Shown: positions 40,546 to 49,721 of the stretch, in pieces
Layout of the letters: each line of letters opens with the position of its first letter
Numbering within the stretch: position 1 is the first letter of the stretch
Assembly: GCA_002424635.1 (NCBI GenBank)
Contig: DIKT01000043.1
Span: 25,136 to 89,135 of the forward strand
Length of the DNA: 64,000 bases
Origin: Desulfobulbaceae bacterium UBA5611
GTDB taxonomy: Bacteria; Desulfobacterota; Desulfobulbia; Desulfobulbales; Desulfocapsaceae
Reading direction: 5' to 3'
The notes under the pieces: model-generated
The model's database searches: none
What the model was told of the DNA's origin: nothing
The model's input: the letters and a program-made list of their open reading frames with translations, nothing else
Made by a program: the position numbers and the translations under genes

Positions 40546-43030
40546 TAACAAACTCGTCGCCGGCTGTGTCCTCGTCATCATCATCTGATTCATCGCGGGC
40601 TACCTGATCCATGGCGACGACCTTTTCGCCTTCTTCCAGATTGATAAGGCGAACACCCTGGGTGGTGCGGCCGATGATGCGCAGATTTTCCAAGGGAATG
40701 CGAATCATTTTTCCGGAATCAGCAATAAGAATAACCTCACTACTGTCCTCAACCTGCATAGCGCCAATAACCGCACCATTACGCTCGCTGGCCTTGATTG
40801 CAAAGATGCCCTTTCCACCCCTTCTCTGCACACGATACTCATCGACTGGACTTCTTTTCCCATAGCCGTTTTCGGTAACCGTGAGGATAGAGGTATCCGA
40901 AGAGATCACAATCGCGCCGACGACAAAATCATCCGCCGCCAGATTGATGCCGTTGACGCCGGCAGCGGTCCGACCCATGGTCCGGATATCGGACTCATGA
41001 AAACGAATTGATATACCCTTGGAAGAGATAAGGAGGACAGTATCATCACCACTGAGGATATGGGCGGCAATAATCTCATCACCTTCTTTGATGGTCAGTG
41101 CCCTTTTCCCTTTTTTCAACGGACGGCTGAATTCCTGGAGACTGGTTTTTTTCACCCGACCGAAGCGGGTGACCATCAAAATAGTTTTATCCGCTGTCTT
41201 ATCCTGAATATTAGAGATAGGCAGGATAGCCGCCACCTTTTCGCCCTCGGCCAGATTCAAGAGATTAATAATGGCTTTGCCCCGGGCGGTACGACTGGCC
41301 TGCGGTAATTGATAGACCTTCCGCCAGAATATTTTGCCATGATTAGTGAAAAAGAGAAAAGTATCAAGGGTCGAGGCCACATAAAGATTGGTAACAAAAT
41401 CCTCCTCAATATTGGTCACTCCCCGCACACCTTTACCCCCTCGATGTTGGGAGCGATAGAGGCTGACCGGATTACGTTTGATATAACCGGACAGGGTAAC
41501 AGTTACCGCCATCTCTTCCGGGATAATCATATCCTCCAGCAGGATTTCATCAACGGCATCAATGATCTCAGTACGGCGATCATCACCATAGGTCTCTTTA
41601 ATTTCCAGAAACTCATCCCGAATAATCTTTATGACCAGGGCTTCATCGCTCAAGATTCCGGCCAGCCTTTCTATCTCCATCATAACTTCGTTATAATCGG
41701 TGATTATTTTATCCCGTTCCAGACCGGTAAGACGTTGCAGGCGCATATCCAGAATTGACTGGGCCTGAATGTCCGAAAAATCAAAGCGTCTGATCAACTC
41801 TTCTTTAGCCTCTACAGGATTTTTAGCCGCCCGGATCAGTTGCACCACATCATCAAGATTAGTAATAGCAACCTTGAGCCCTTCCAACAGATGGGCCCTC
41901 TCTCTGGCCTTATTCAACTCAAAAACAGTTCGTCGATAGACAATAGTACGACGATGAAGGAGAAAATGTTCCAGTATTTGTTTGAGATTTAAAACCTCTG
42001 GCCTGTTATTGACAATAGCCAATAAATTAATGCCGAAGGAACGCTGTAAAGGGGTCATTTTATAGAGCTGATTAATGACAATATCGGCAATCTCATCTTT
42101 TTTTAATTCGAGGACAATACGCATGCCATGTCTGTCTGATTCATCCCGAACCTCGGAGATAGAGGTTATTTTTTTTTCTTTCACCAGAATGGCAATCTTT
42201 TCCACCAAGGTGGCCTTGTTCTGCTGATAGGGTATCTCTGAAATTATGATCGCCTCGCGTTTGCCATCCTTCATCTTTTCAATATGAGTCAGGGAACGCA
42301 TCATGACACTGCCGCGGCCGGTTTCATAGGCCTCTCTGATCCCGGAGCGCCCACAGATAAGGGCGCCGGTCGGAAAATCCGGGCCACTGATATGAGTGAT
42401 CAGTTCATGGACAGTAATATCAGGATTATCCACCAGGGCAATTAATCCATTCATCACCTCGGTCAGATTATGGGGTGGAATATTGGTGGCCATACCGACC
42501 GCAATACCCGAGGAACCATTGACCAGCAGGGTCGGTATTTTACTGGGCATAACAGACGGTTCGGTCATGGAGTTGTCATAGGTGGGGACAAAATCCACTG
42601 TTTCCTTTTCTAAATCGGCAACAATCTCCCGATCTATTTTCGTCATCCGGGCTTCGGTATAACGCATGGCGGCCGGTGAATCGCCGTCCATTGAGCCAAA
42701 GTTACCCTGGCCATCCACCAGGGGATAGCGCATGGAAAAGTTCTGAGCCATGCGGACAATCGTATCATAGGCGGCAGTATCACCATGCGGATGATATTTA
42801 CCGATCACATCACCGACGATCCGCGCCGATTTTACATAAGGCCGGTTATAAAAGACACCCAATTCCCGCATAGCAAAAAGGGCGCGGCGATGCACCGGCT
42901 TAAGGCCATCCCGGACATCCGGCAGCGCTCGACCAATAATGACGCTCATGGCATAATCCAGATAGGATTTCTGCAGTTCTTTTTCGATTGAAATGGTCGG
43001 GTTTTGTTGCTGTTCTGTTTCTATATTCAT
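40538..43030 (-). CDS. gyrA: DNA gyrase subunit A
   Basis: 830 residues, full length. With GyrB it introduces negative supercoils. The catalytic Tyr is at about 124 (AAMRYTEARM). The quinolone-determining region reads HPHGDTAAYDT, with Thr85 at the place of E. coli Ser83 and Asp89 at that of Asp87. The C-terminal beta-pinwheel contains QHRGGKG and QRRGGKG boxes, needed to wrap DNA. It ends in an acidic tail (ESDDDDEDTAGDE). It lies 67 bases downstream of gyrB. Confidence 0.97.
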   Translation of the reverse strand: MNIETEQQQNPTISIEKELQKSYLDYAMSVIIGRALPDVRDGLKPVHRRALFAMRELGVFYNRPYVKSARIVGDVIGKYHPHGDTAAYDTIVRMAQNFSMRYPLVDGQGNFGSMDGDSPAAMRYTEARMTKIDREIVADLEKETVDFVPTYDNSMTEPSVMPSKIPTLLVNGSSGIAVGMATNIPPHNLTEVMNGLIALVDNPDITVHELITHISGPDFPTGALICGRSGIREAYETGRGSVMMRSLTHIEKMKDGKREAIIISEIPYQQNKATLVEKIAILVKEKKITSISEVRDESDRHGMRIVLELKKDEIADIVINQLYKMTPLQRSFGINLLAIVNNRPEVLNLKQILEHFLLHRRTIVYRRTVFELNKARERAHLLEGLKVAITNLDDVVQLIRAAKNPVEAKEELIRRFDFSDIQAQSILDMRLQRLTGLERDKIITDYNEVMMEIERLAGILSDEALVIKIIRDEFLEIKETYGDDRRTEIIDAVDEILLEDMIIPEEMAVTVTLSGYIKRNPVSLYRSQHRGGKGVRGVTNIEEDFVTNLYVASTLDTFLFFTNHGKIFWRKVYQLPQASRTARGKAIINLLNLAEGEKVAAILPISNIQDKTADKTILMVTRFGRVKKTSLQEFSRPLKKGKRALTIKEGDEIIAAHILSGDDTVLLISSKGISIRFHESDIRTMGRTAAGVNGINLAADDFVVGAIVISSDTSILTVTENGYGKRSPVDEYRVQRRGGKGIFAIKASERNGAVIGAMQVEDSSEVILIADSGKMIRIPLENLRIIGRTTQGVRLINLEEGEKVVAMDQVARDESDDDDEDTAGDEFVNE

Positions 43031-43097
43031 AAAAAACTCTATTTAATAAACCTTTGATGGATTCACGGTAAAATGTGAATTTAAACTATGTATTAGT

Positions 43098-45512
43098 TTA
43101 TATATCGAGAGAAGTAACTTCCAGGGCATGATTCTGGATAAATTCCCGGCGGGGTTCAACCTTGTCTCCCATAAGGGTAGTGAACATATCATCGGCCTGC
43201 TCGGCATCATTGATTGTTACCTGCACCAGAACTCTGTTTTCCGGATTCATGGTCGTATCCCATAGTTGCTCGGGATTCATTTCGCCCAGACCTTTATAGC
43301 GCTGAAGATGACTGCCCTTAAAGGTTTCATTGCGAACCGTCTGGATCATTTCACTCCAGTCTTTGGCTGCAATGCCTGTTTCCTGACCGCTGCTGCTTTT
43401 TTTAATAACAATAAAAGAACTCTTTAGATAAGCCCGGATCGCTGGAAAAAGACCGATGGCATTTCTATACTCATTGATCAGCGGAATATGGGGGCCCAGA
43501 GTTATATAGAGATGGGCTTTGCCCTTTATCGAAATATCGACCTCATAACAGGTTGGTCGCCAGCGGCAGGTTCGAATAGGACCTATTACCAGTTTTTCGC
43601 CGGCCAGCTTACCAATAAGACCTTGTAAAAATTCCTGGTCGGCAAATTGATCGGCGGAATGGATATCATTTTCCAGCAGAAAATAAAGCATCTCCTCCCA
43701 GATATTCATCCTTTCCAAATAAGAAACTATTTGCTTATATATGGACAGTTTTCTTAACTTTTCAATGAGAATATCACCAGAAAGATCCTGTTCTGCTGAG
43801 CCTTCGGTCTTGATCTCCATTATCTGGCTGGCTTCAGTAAATAGATGATCATTCAGATCCTTATCTTCTAAGAAATATTTTTCCTTCTTGCCTCTGCCCA
43901 GTCGATATAGTGGCGGCTGGCCGATGTAGATAAAACCACCCTCTACCAGAGGCAGCATCTGCCGGTAAAAAAAGGTGAGAAGCAGGGTGCGAATATGGGC
44001 GCCATCGACGTCGGCATCAGTCATAATTATGACTTTATGATAACGTAATTTTGCCACATCAAACTCATCTTTTCCAATGCCGCAACCCAAGGCGCCGATC
44101 AGGTTTTTTATCTCTTCACTATCTAATATCCGGTCAAAACGGGCCTTCTCCACATTCATGATTTTCCCGCGTAAAGGGAGAATGGCTTGCACCGATCTAT
44201 CCCGGCCCTGCTTGGCGGAACCACCGGCTGAATCACCCTCAACAATAAAAATTTCCCGCTTGCTGGGATCTTTTTCCTGGCATTCTGCCAATTTACCGGC
44301 CAACAACAGACTGGTTGATCCTTTTTTCCGCGACAGATCCCGCGCCCGCTTCGCCGCTTCTCGAGCCCGGGAGGCCTCAACCACCTTAATCAGGATTTTT
44401 TTGGCCTCTTGCGGATTCTGTTCCAGATAAATAGTTAATTTTTCAGCACAAACAGATTCAACAATTGATTTGACCTCGGAATTTCCCAGTTTGGTTTTAG
44501 TTTGGCCTTCAAATTGAGGATCCGGGACGCGAACCGAGATGACACAGGTCAGACCTTCCCGCATATCATCGCCGCTCATTTTTTCTTTCAGGCTTTTCGG
44601 GATGATATCATCACTGGCATAGCGATTAATACATTTGGTAAGGGCGGCCCGGAAGCCTGCCACATGGGTCCCGCCTTCTCTGGTATTGATATTATTAACA
44701 AAGGAAAAAAGTCGTTCGGTATAGCCATCAAAATATTGAAAGGCTATTTCAACCTGAACCAGATCTTTTTCGCCAAAGACAAAGATGGGCTCCGGAGTAA
44801 TCGGCGTTCTTTTGCGGTTCAGGTATTCCACATATGATTTAATGCCGCCTTCCGCAAAAAAAGTATCTTCAGCCCCCGATCTTTCATCTTTTATAAAGAT
44901 ACGAACTTCTTTATTCAGATAAGACAGTTCCCGCAGCCTGTTATTAATCGTTTCATAATTATAGATTGTCGTTTCGGTAAATATTTCCGGATCAGGTTTA
45001 AAGGTGATACGGGTTCCCGTTGAATTACTTTCACCGATGATCTCCAGTTCACCGGCTTTGGCTCCATATTGGTAAGATTGTCTATAAATTTTACCATTAC
45101 GCTTAATTTCGGCGCTTGCTTCGATGGAAAGGGCATTCACAACAGAGACACCAACGCCATGCAAGCCCCCGGAAACCTTATAAGAGGAATGATCAAACTT
45201 CCCGCCGGCGTGCAAGGTGGTCATTACCAGTTCCAACGCTGATATCTTTTCCGTCGGATGCATATCTACCGGTATACCTCGGCCATTATCTTCTACCGAT
45301 ACCGAATTATCTTCGTGTATAACTACATGTATCTGGCTGCAGTAGCCGGCTAAGGCCTCATCTATACTGTTATCCACCACTTCCCATATCAGATGATGCA
45401 GACCTGACTCTGCCGTATTGCCAATATACATGGACGGTCTTTTGCGGACCGCTTCCAAACCATCAAGAACTTTTATCTGTTCGGCCCCGTATGCTTTATT
45501 TTCTTCTGTCAC
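43098..45512 (-). CDS. gyrB: DNA gyrase subunit B
   Basis: 804 residues. The GHKL ATPase has RPSMYIGNT, VVDNSIDEALAGYC (catalytic Glu, Asn) and the Gly-rich GGLHGVGVSVVNAL. The Toprim domain has the KLAECQEKDPSKREIFIVEG-type start, EGDSAGGSAKQGRD and MTDADVDGAHI. The C-terminus has QRYKGLGEMNPEQLWDTTM. This is the long GyrB type with an insertion after the Toprim. It forms a unit with gyrA downstream. Confidence 0.97.
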   Translation of the reverse strand: MTEENKAYGAEQIKVLDGLEAVRKRPSMYIGNTAESGLHHLIWEVVDNSIDEALAGYCSQIHVVIHEDNSVSVEDNGRGIPVDMHPTEKISALELVMTTLHAGGKFDHSSYKVSGGLHGVGVSVVNALSIEASAEIKRNGKIYRQSYQYGAKAGELEIIGESNSTGTRITFKPDPEIFTETTIYNYETINNRLRELSYLNKEVRIFIKDERSGAEDTFFAEGGIKSYVEYLNRKRTPITPEPIFVFGEKDLVQVEIAFQYFDGYTERLFSFVNNINTREGGTHVAGFRAALTKCINRYASDDIIPKSLKEKMSGDDMREGLTCVISVRVPDPQFEGQTKTKLGNSEVKSIVESVCAEKLTIYLEQNPQEAKKILIKVVEASRAREAAKRARDLSRKKGSTSLLLAGKLAECQEKDPSKREIFIVEGDSAGGSAKQGRDRSVQAILPLRGKIMNVEKARFDRILDSEEIKNLIGALGCGIGKDEFDVAKLRYHKVIIMTDADVDGAHIRTLLLTFFYRQMLPLVEGGFIYIGQPPLYRLGRGKKEKYFLEDKDLNDHLFTEASQIMEIKTEGSAEQDLSGDILIEKLRKLSIYKQIVSYLERMNIWEEMLYFLLENDIHSADQFADQEFLQGLIGKLAGEKLVIGPIRTCRWRPTCYEVDISIKGKAHLYITLGPHIPLINEYRNAIGLFPAIRAYLKSSFIVIKKSSSGQETGIAAKDWSEMIQTVRNETFKGSHLQRYKGLGEMNPEQLWDTTMNPENRVLVQVTINDAEQADDMFTTLMGDKVEPRREFIQNHALEVTSLDI

Positions 45513-45540
45513 TCTGTATCCTTTTATTCAATTAAAATAA

Positions 45541-45573
45541 AAATATCCATTCATGAAGTATGAATGGATATTT
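45541..45573. terminator. Bidirectional hairpin between dnaN and gyrB
   Basis: A 13-bp stem (45541-45553 with 45561-45573, loop TGAAGTA) flanked by T runs in both directions. It would end the leftward dnaN transcript, so gyrB probably has its own promoter in the 45513-45540 region or reads through. Confidence 0.75.
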
Positions 45574-45603
45574 TTTGTAATAACAATATGTTATATTTTT
45601 TTA

Positions 45604-46734
45604 CTAAAGTTGCATCGGCATAATAATACTTAAAAAACCTTCATCAAAATCTGATTTTAACAGACAAGGACTATTATTAGAATTTATGAAGGCATCTATC
45701 GTGTCCCCTTCCATTACTTGTAATGTTTCGATAAAAAATCGACAATTAAAGCCAAGGAGCAGGGGTTCGCCATGATAGATTATCGATTGTTCATCTTTAG
45801 CATTACCAATATCAGCATTCTGCGAAGATAAAATCATCTTATCATCCATTATTTCTAACTGAATAGTATGAAAAATATCTTCGGTAAAGAGATTGATACG
45901 TTTAAGAGATTCTAAAAAAGGTAATCGATCAATTTTAATTTTATTATTCAGCTGTATCGAATCTATAATCGCCCGATAGGGGGGAAATTCTCCCTGTTTC
46001 AGCCGTATTATCATAACGGCATTATCATCTTTGACGATCAATTGTTTTTCTTCAAAATTTATCTGGACACTATCCCGGTTTTCACAAAACTTTTTAAATT
46101 CCTGAATTCCTTTTTTCGGAATAAGGGTCATTTTGCCCAAAATCAAATGGTCCACATCTGTGGCAATTTCTTTTTCCATCACGGAGAGACGATGGCCATC
46201 AGAAGAAATCATGCGAATATAAGATCTATTATCTTTTTTTTCTTTTTCAAAAAGAACGCTGGTTAAAACATAATTATTTTCCTGTTCACTGGCTATGGAA
46301 TAAATTATTTTTTCAATAAGATCTGAAAAGACATGAGCTTCAAAAGTGACAAAGTTTTCCTCATTAAATGAGGGAAACTCAGGAAACTCATCATTAGGCA
46401 TGCCGGCAAGGTTATAAATACTTAAGCCGGCATGAATGATAACCCAGCTATTTTCTGTTTCTTCAATACTTATGGAATCAGAACCTGATTCTCTGACGAT
46501 TTCAAAAATTTTCTTACTGGGCAGGGTTAAACTGCCGGAATTTTTAATTTCTGCCGGAATTTTTATCTTAAGGCCGACCTCAAGATCGGTGGCGGTGAGC
46601 AGGATATGGTCATCGTCAGTTTCAATAAGAATATTCGAAAGGATAGCCAGCGTCCCTCGTTTGTTGGAAATATTTTGAAGAGCAATCAGGGCTTCTAAAA
46701 AAATATTTTTTGATATACTGCAATTGAGAGTCAT
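45604..46734 (-). CDS. dnaN: DNA polymerase III beta sliding clamp
   Basis: 376 residues, usual length. Three clamp repeats are visible (1-125, 130-250, 255-376). Markers are ILSNILIETDDDHILLTATDLEVG and FPSFNE in the first, MISSDGHRLSVMEKEI in the second, and the end FLSIIMPMQL, the conserved C-terminal M-P-M-R/Q-L. It tethers polymerase to DNA. Noticeably AT-rich. No dnaA lies upstream, which departs from the usual dnaA-dnaN-recF-gyrB order. Confidence 0.95.
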   Translation of the reverse strand: MTLNCSISKNIFLEALIALQNISNKRGTLAILSNILIETDDDHILLTATDLEVGLKIKIPAEIKNSGSLTLPSKKIFEIVRESGSDSISIEETENSWVIIHAGLSIYNLAGMPNDEFPEFPSFNEENFVTFEAHVFSDLIEKIIYSIASEQENNYVLTSVLFEKEKKDNRSYIRMISSDGHRLSVMEKEIATDVDHLILGKMTLIPKKGIQEFKKFCENRDSVQINFEEKQLIVKDDNAVMIIRLKQGEFPPYRAIIDSIQLNNKIKIDRLPFLESLKRINLFTEDIFHTIQLEIMDDKMILSSQNADIGNAKDEQSIIYHGEPLLLGFNCRFFIETLQVMEGDTIDAFINSNNSPCLLKSDFDEGFLSIIMPMQL

Positions 46735-47025
46735 AAAAAACCTTTATTAAATTGTTTTTTTATTATTGTTATTAAGCTGGTTTGTTTGTTTATTTATTTG
46801 GTAACTAGGCAATATTAAAATAATAAAAATAAACTAAGATTTGTGTATTAATTCCTCAATTTTGTTTAATTCCAATTGTTAACAGGTTTATAAACTGTTT
46901 TTTAATAAACTATGAACTTTCTGATGTTTAAAACATCTTAAAAAGAAAATTAACTTAATGATATATTTATCTTTTTAAAACTAATTTAAACCACCATAAA
47001 TTACAATAAAATAAACAAAAGAACA
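46735..47025. other. AT-rich divergent spacer upstream of dnaN
   Basis: 291 bases with very high AT, holding the promoters of dnaN and the serine hydrolase. One near-match to a DnaA box occurs (TGTGTATTA, 46842-46850, one base off). There is also a palindrome GATGTTT-A-AAACATC at 46931-46945. No perfect DnaA box was found, so an origin of replication is possible but not supported. Confidence 0.4.
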
Positions 47026-48138
47026 GTGATAAATTTTAACAAAAACAGCTTAAATCAAAGACTTCATACCATATTTTCTTATGCCTTAGATAAGGGGGTT
47101 TTTCCTGGGGCAGCGGTTGGTATTTCTTTATGGAATGGGAATCAGTATCAAAGAAAAATAGACCATTACGGTCTGGCCCAGATATATCCGCAGAAAATTA
47201 AATTAACCTCTGTTACTGCTTTTGATCTGGCTTCTTTAACCAAGCCGTTGGCAACAGTACCTGCCTTGTTAGCATTAATGAATAAGGGTCAGCTTAACTG
47301 GGAGACGAATCTTAAATATATTTTTCCGGGAGAGATAGGTGAAGATAAAGCCGATATCACCATAAAACAATTAATGAATCATTGTTCCGGTTTACCGAGT
47401 CATAGAGATTATTTTAAAGAATTATTAACATTACCAGATAATAAAAAAAAATCCTTGTTTACCTGGATCGTCCAGGAAAAATTACAATATCAACCTGGCA
47501 GTGATTGGTTATATAGTGATCTGGGCTTTTTATTATTAGGTTATATTATTGAAAAAATATCGGCGAGAAATCTGGCCGAATATATAAAGGAAGAAATTTA
47601 TCGACCAATTAAGCTCCAGGATAGTCTTTTTTTTAGCGATCAAGAACCAAAAGAACAAATTTATGCAGCAACAGAAATCTGCCCATGGACCGGCCAAATT
47701 CTCTCAGGAATGGTACACGATGATAACTGCCGGGCCTTAGGAGGAGTGGCTGGCCATGCCGGCTTGTTTGGAACAATAGAAGGGGTGCTGCAATGGTGCG
47801 AATACTTACTATCCCAACTGAAGGAAAGAAAAACACATCCTGCTTTTGCTAATGAATTATTAAAAAAAGCGGTAAAAAAAGAACAAAACTCGAATTGGAC
47901 GCCTGGTTTTGATACACCGTCACCGACCGACTCCAGCAGCGGCCGCTTTCTCTCCTCATCAGCTTTTGGCCATCTGGGCTTTACCGGGACCTCTTTCTGG
48001 ATTGATCCGCAAAAAGAATTAATAATTGTTTTATTAACAAACCGTGTTCATCCCAGTAGGCAAAATGAATTAATCAGGCAGTTCAGACCGTTGTTTCATG
48101 ATACAATTCTGCAAAGCTTGTATGGCTATAAAAAATAA
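47026..48138 (+). CDS. Serine hydrolase, beta-lactamase class C family
   Basis: 370 residues from a GTG start. The Ser-x-x-Lys motif is SLTK (residues 70-73), the second motif is YSD in DWLYSDLGFLLLG (about 163-165), and HLGFTGTS near 318 supplies the third. Such proteins are esterases, D-amino-acid peptidases or low-activity beta-lactamases. No signal peptide is seen, so a cytoplasmic esterase or peptidase is more likely than an exported lactamase. Followed by a strong terminator. Confidence 0.85.
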   Translation: MINFNKNSLNQRLHTIFSYALDKGVFPGAAVGISLWNGNQYQRKIDHYGLAQIYPQKIKLTSVTAFDLASLTKPLATVPALLALMNKGQLNWETNLKYIFPGEIGEDKADITIKQLMNHCSGLPSHRDYFKELLTLPDNKKKSLFTWIVQEKLQYQPGSDWLYSDLGFLLLGYIIEKISARNLAEYIKEEIYRPIKLQDSLFFSDQEPKEQIYAATEICPWTGQILSGMVHDDNCRALGGVAGHAGLFGTIEGVLQWCEYLLSQLKERKTHPAFANELLKKAVKKEQNSNWTPGFDTPSPTDSSSGRFLSSSAFGHLGFTGTSFWIDPQKELIIVLLTNRVHPSRQNELIRQFRPLFHDTILQSLYGYKK

Positions 48139-48140
48139 AA

Positions 48141-48180
48141 AAACCCCCTGTGTGTATAATTAGATACAGGGGGTTTTTTT
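48141..48180. terminator. Bidirectional terminator
   Basis: AAACCCCCTGT (48141-48151) pairs perfectly with 48166-48176, followed by a T run to 48180 and preceded by an A run. It serves the convergent serine hydrolase and the sulfur-relay operon. Confidence 0.9.
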
Positions 48181-48198
48181 GTTACTGATTAAAAAAAA

Positions 48199-48372
48199 TT
48201 ACCACCAGGAAACAGTTTTATCAGCGGCGATAACTTTGGCAACTAGAAGATCGTAATCCGGATTTTCCACATTAAGGTAGAATTCATCCGCCTCACGATC
48301 TCTATTTAAAATAGCAACCAGTGTTTTAATATCGCTATTAGGCTCTGAACGATAAACTTGTAAAATTTTCAT
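48199..48372 (-). CDS. Short DsrH/TusB-like protein
   Basis: 57 residues from the ATG at 48372 (AAGGAGT site). It begins MKILQVYRSEPN and ends VAKVIAADKTVSWW; the terminal S-W-W resembles the end of DsrH/TusB proteins, but the protein is only about 60 percent of their length. It is the last gene of the leftward tusA-dsrE operon. It may correspond to one of the two hypothetical proteins reported in the sulfur-disproportionation (YTD) cluster. Confidence 0.65.
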   Translation of the reverse strand: MKILQVYRSEPNSDIKTLVAILNRDREADEFYLNVENPDYDLLVAKVIAADKTVSWW

Positions 48373-48385
48373 AATTACTCCTTTA

Positions 48386-48745
48386 TTAGGCGCCGGAACA
48401 GGAAGGTGGTGGCTCGTTGGTTTGCTTTGAAAGACCATAAGGGATAATAAAATCAGCATCTCTTAAGGCTTCTCCCAATTCTTCCAAGGATATTTCGGCG
48501 ATCAGTTTATCGCCGTCTTCGTCTACACAATTATCCGGAGCCGGAGCGCCGCAGGAGTAGACCTGTCCTTCCATATCCTTAACCCAGGCAATATTATCGC
48601 TCATATAGTTGGTAAAAGGAGGAAATTCTCCATTCATGATAACGGGAAAGGCATAATGATTTTCAACAGACAAACCCAGGCCTGAACGAACGCCGTCACC
48701 ATACATCCGGTTAGCGATTAAAAAATATACTTTTAATGATTCCAT
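48386..48745 (-). CDS. DsrE/DsrF-like protein of the sulfur-relay operon
   Basis: 119 residues. KVYFLIANRMYGDGVRSGLG at the start and LIAEISLEELGEALRDADFIIPYG near the end fit a DsrEF-like fold, and there are cysteines at about 65, 73 and 116. The central YMSDNIAWVKDMEGQVYS is not familiar from TusC. It lies 13 bases after the DsrE gene. A sulfur-carrier role is inferred from the operon. Confidence 0.65.
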   Translation of the reverse strand: MESLKVYFLIANRMYGDGVRSGLGLSVENHYAFPVIMNGEFPPFTNYMSDNIAWVKDMEGQVYSCGAPAPDNCVDEDGDKLIAEISLEELGEALRDADFIIPYGLSKQTNEPPPSCSGA

Positions 48746-48758
48746 TACTTTCTACTCC

Positions 48759-49091
48759 TTATAAAACGATATAATTGCCGCACTCTTCCAGCTGAGCACC
48801 GTGGAAAGCCTGGGTTCGCATTTGCTTGTTTGATAAACCAGCCGGAATATCAGCAGCAGAATCATATCCTTCACAGGTATAACTATCGGCACAGATAGCT
48901 ATGTTTTCTTCACCACACATCTCAGCAAGAGCTTTAAAACGTGGATCTTTGGTTAGATGAATAGATTTATATGTGAAGAAAACCATGGGTTGTTTTCCCG
49001 CTTTTTCAGCAGCATTGGCAATACCAACCACGTGCCGCATATTTTGGGATGAGGTTACAAAAATAGCAAATTTATTCGGATCGGCAGCCAT
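48759..49091 (-). CDS. DsrE-family sulfur carrier-like protein
   Basis: 110 residues: FAIFVTSSQNMRHVVGIANAA is the DsrE fold opening, with KQPMVFFTYKSIHLTKD and cysteines at about 58, 66 and 71 (MCGEENIAICADSYTC). DsrE-type proteins pass persulfide sulfur between carriers such as TusA and the dissimilatory pathway. Second gene of the operon, 40 bases after tusA. Confidence 0.8.
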   Translation of the reverse strand: MAADPNKFAIFVTSSQNMRHVVGIANAAEKAGKQPMVFFTYKSIHLTKDPRFKALAEMCGEENIAICADSYTCEGYDSAADIPAGLSNKQMRTQAFHGAQLEECGNYIVL

Positions 49092-49131
49092 TGGCTTTAT
49101 CCTCCCTGAAGGAAAAATTAAATGATAGGAA

Positions 49132-49389
49132 TTAACCTTTTTTAATAAAAAAGCTTATATAGCCTGACTGTTCTTTCTCGCCCAGGTATTCATGACCGCC
49201 ACGCGCGCACCAGCCGGGAATATCATTGCGGGAACCGGGATCGGTGCCGTCAATTTGTAAAATTTCGCCCGAGGCAAGTTTGCCGATTTCTTTTTTGGTA
49301 CGCAGAAGAGGCATTGGACAACTTAATCCCTTGGCATCAAGTGTAGCAGTTACTGCCAGTCCTTCTGGGGCAACTTTGACATCACTCAT
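49132..49389 (-). CDS. tusA: TusA-family sulfurtransferase
   Basis: 85 residues. The active-site motif is GLSCPMPLLRTKKEI (Cys at about 24, followed by P-x-P), the TusA/SirA/YedF hallmark. LASGEILQIDGTDPGSRNDIPGW completes the fold. It carries sulfur as a persulfide on that cysteine. It is the first gene of a leftward four-gene operon and is divergent from the YeeE/YedE transporter. A TCCTCC ribosome complement precedes the start. Confidence 0.93.
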   Translation of the reverse strand: MSDVKVAPEGLAVTATLDAKGLSCPMPLLRTKKEIGKLASGEILQIDGTDPGSRNDIPGWCARGGHEYLGEKEQSGYISFFIKKG

Positions 49390-49721
49390 TTTATTTCCTC
49401 CTAAAAAATAATGTAAGTAGATATAAAATATTTTTATATCTGAAATTAATATTCAGAAGCCTTAAATCTAAATATTAAAAAATCAACAGCTATATTTTAT
49501 ACGTTAGCCAATTTTATCTGTCAAGGATAATTTGAATGACCGTTCAATGACGGCTATTGCTGTAACATTTTGTTTTTATAAAAAAAAATCATAAAACAAT
49601 CCAAGGCTTGTTGTCTATTTTCTCTAAGGTGCTTGACAAAAAATGTCGGCAAGGGTAAACAAAAAATTCTTTTAATCAGTACCATTTTAAAGACTTAGTT
49701 AAAAAATAAAAGGGGGACGGC
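49390..49721. promoter_or_regulatory. Divergent promoter region of the tusA operon and yeeE gene
   Basis: 332 AT-rich bases without a gene. A rightward promoter is suggested by TTGACA (49633-49638), 17 bases and TAAACA (49656-49661). The TTGACA is part of GACA-N5-TGTC (49635-49647), a possible operator. A hairpin GATATAAA/TTTATATC (49421-49441) lies near the leftward start. Confidence 0.5.

Noticed and set aside
46735..47025. Chromosomal origin oriC
   Set aside because: AT-rich and next to dnaN, but no perfect DnaA box and no dnaA gene; kept only as a question.
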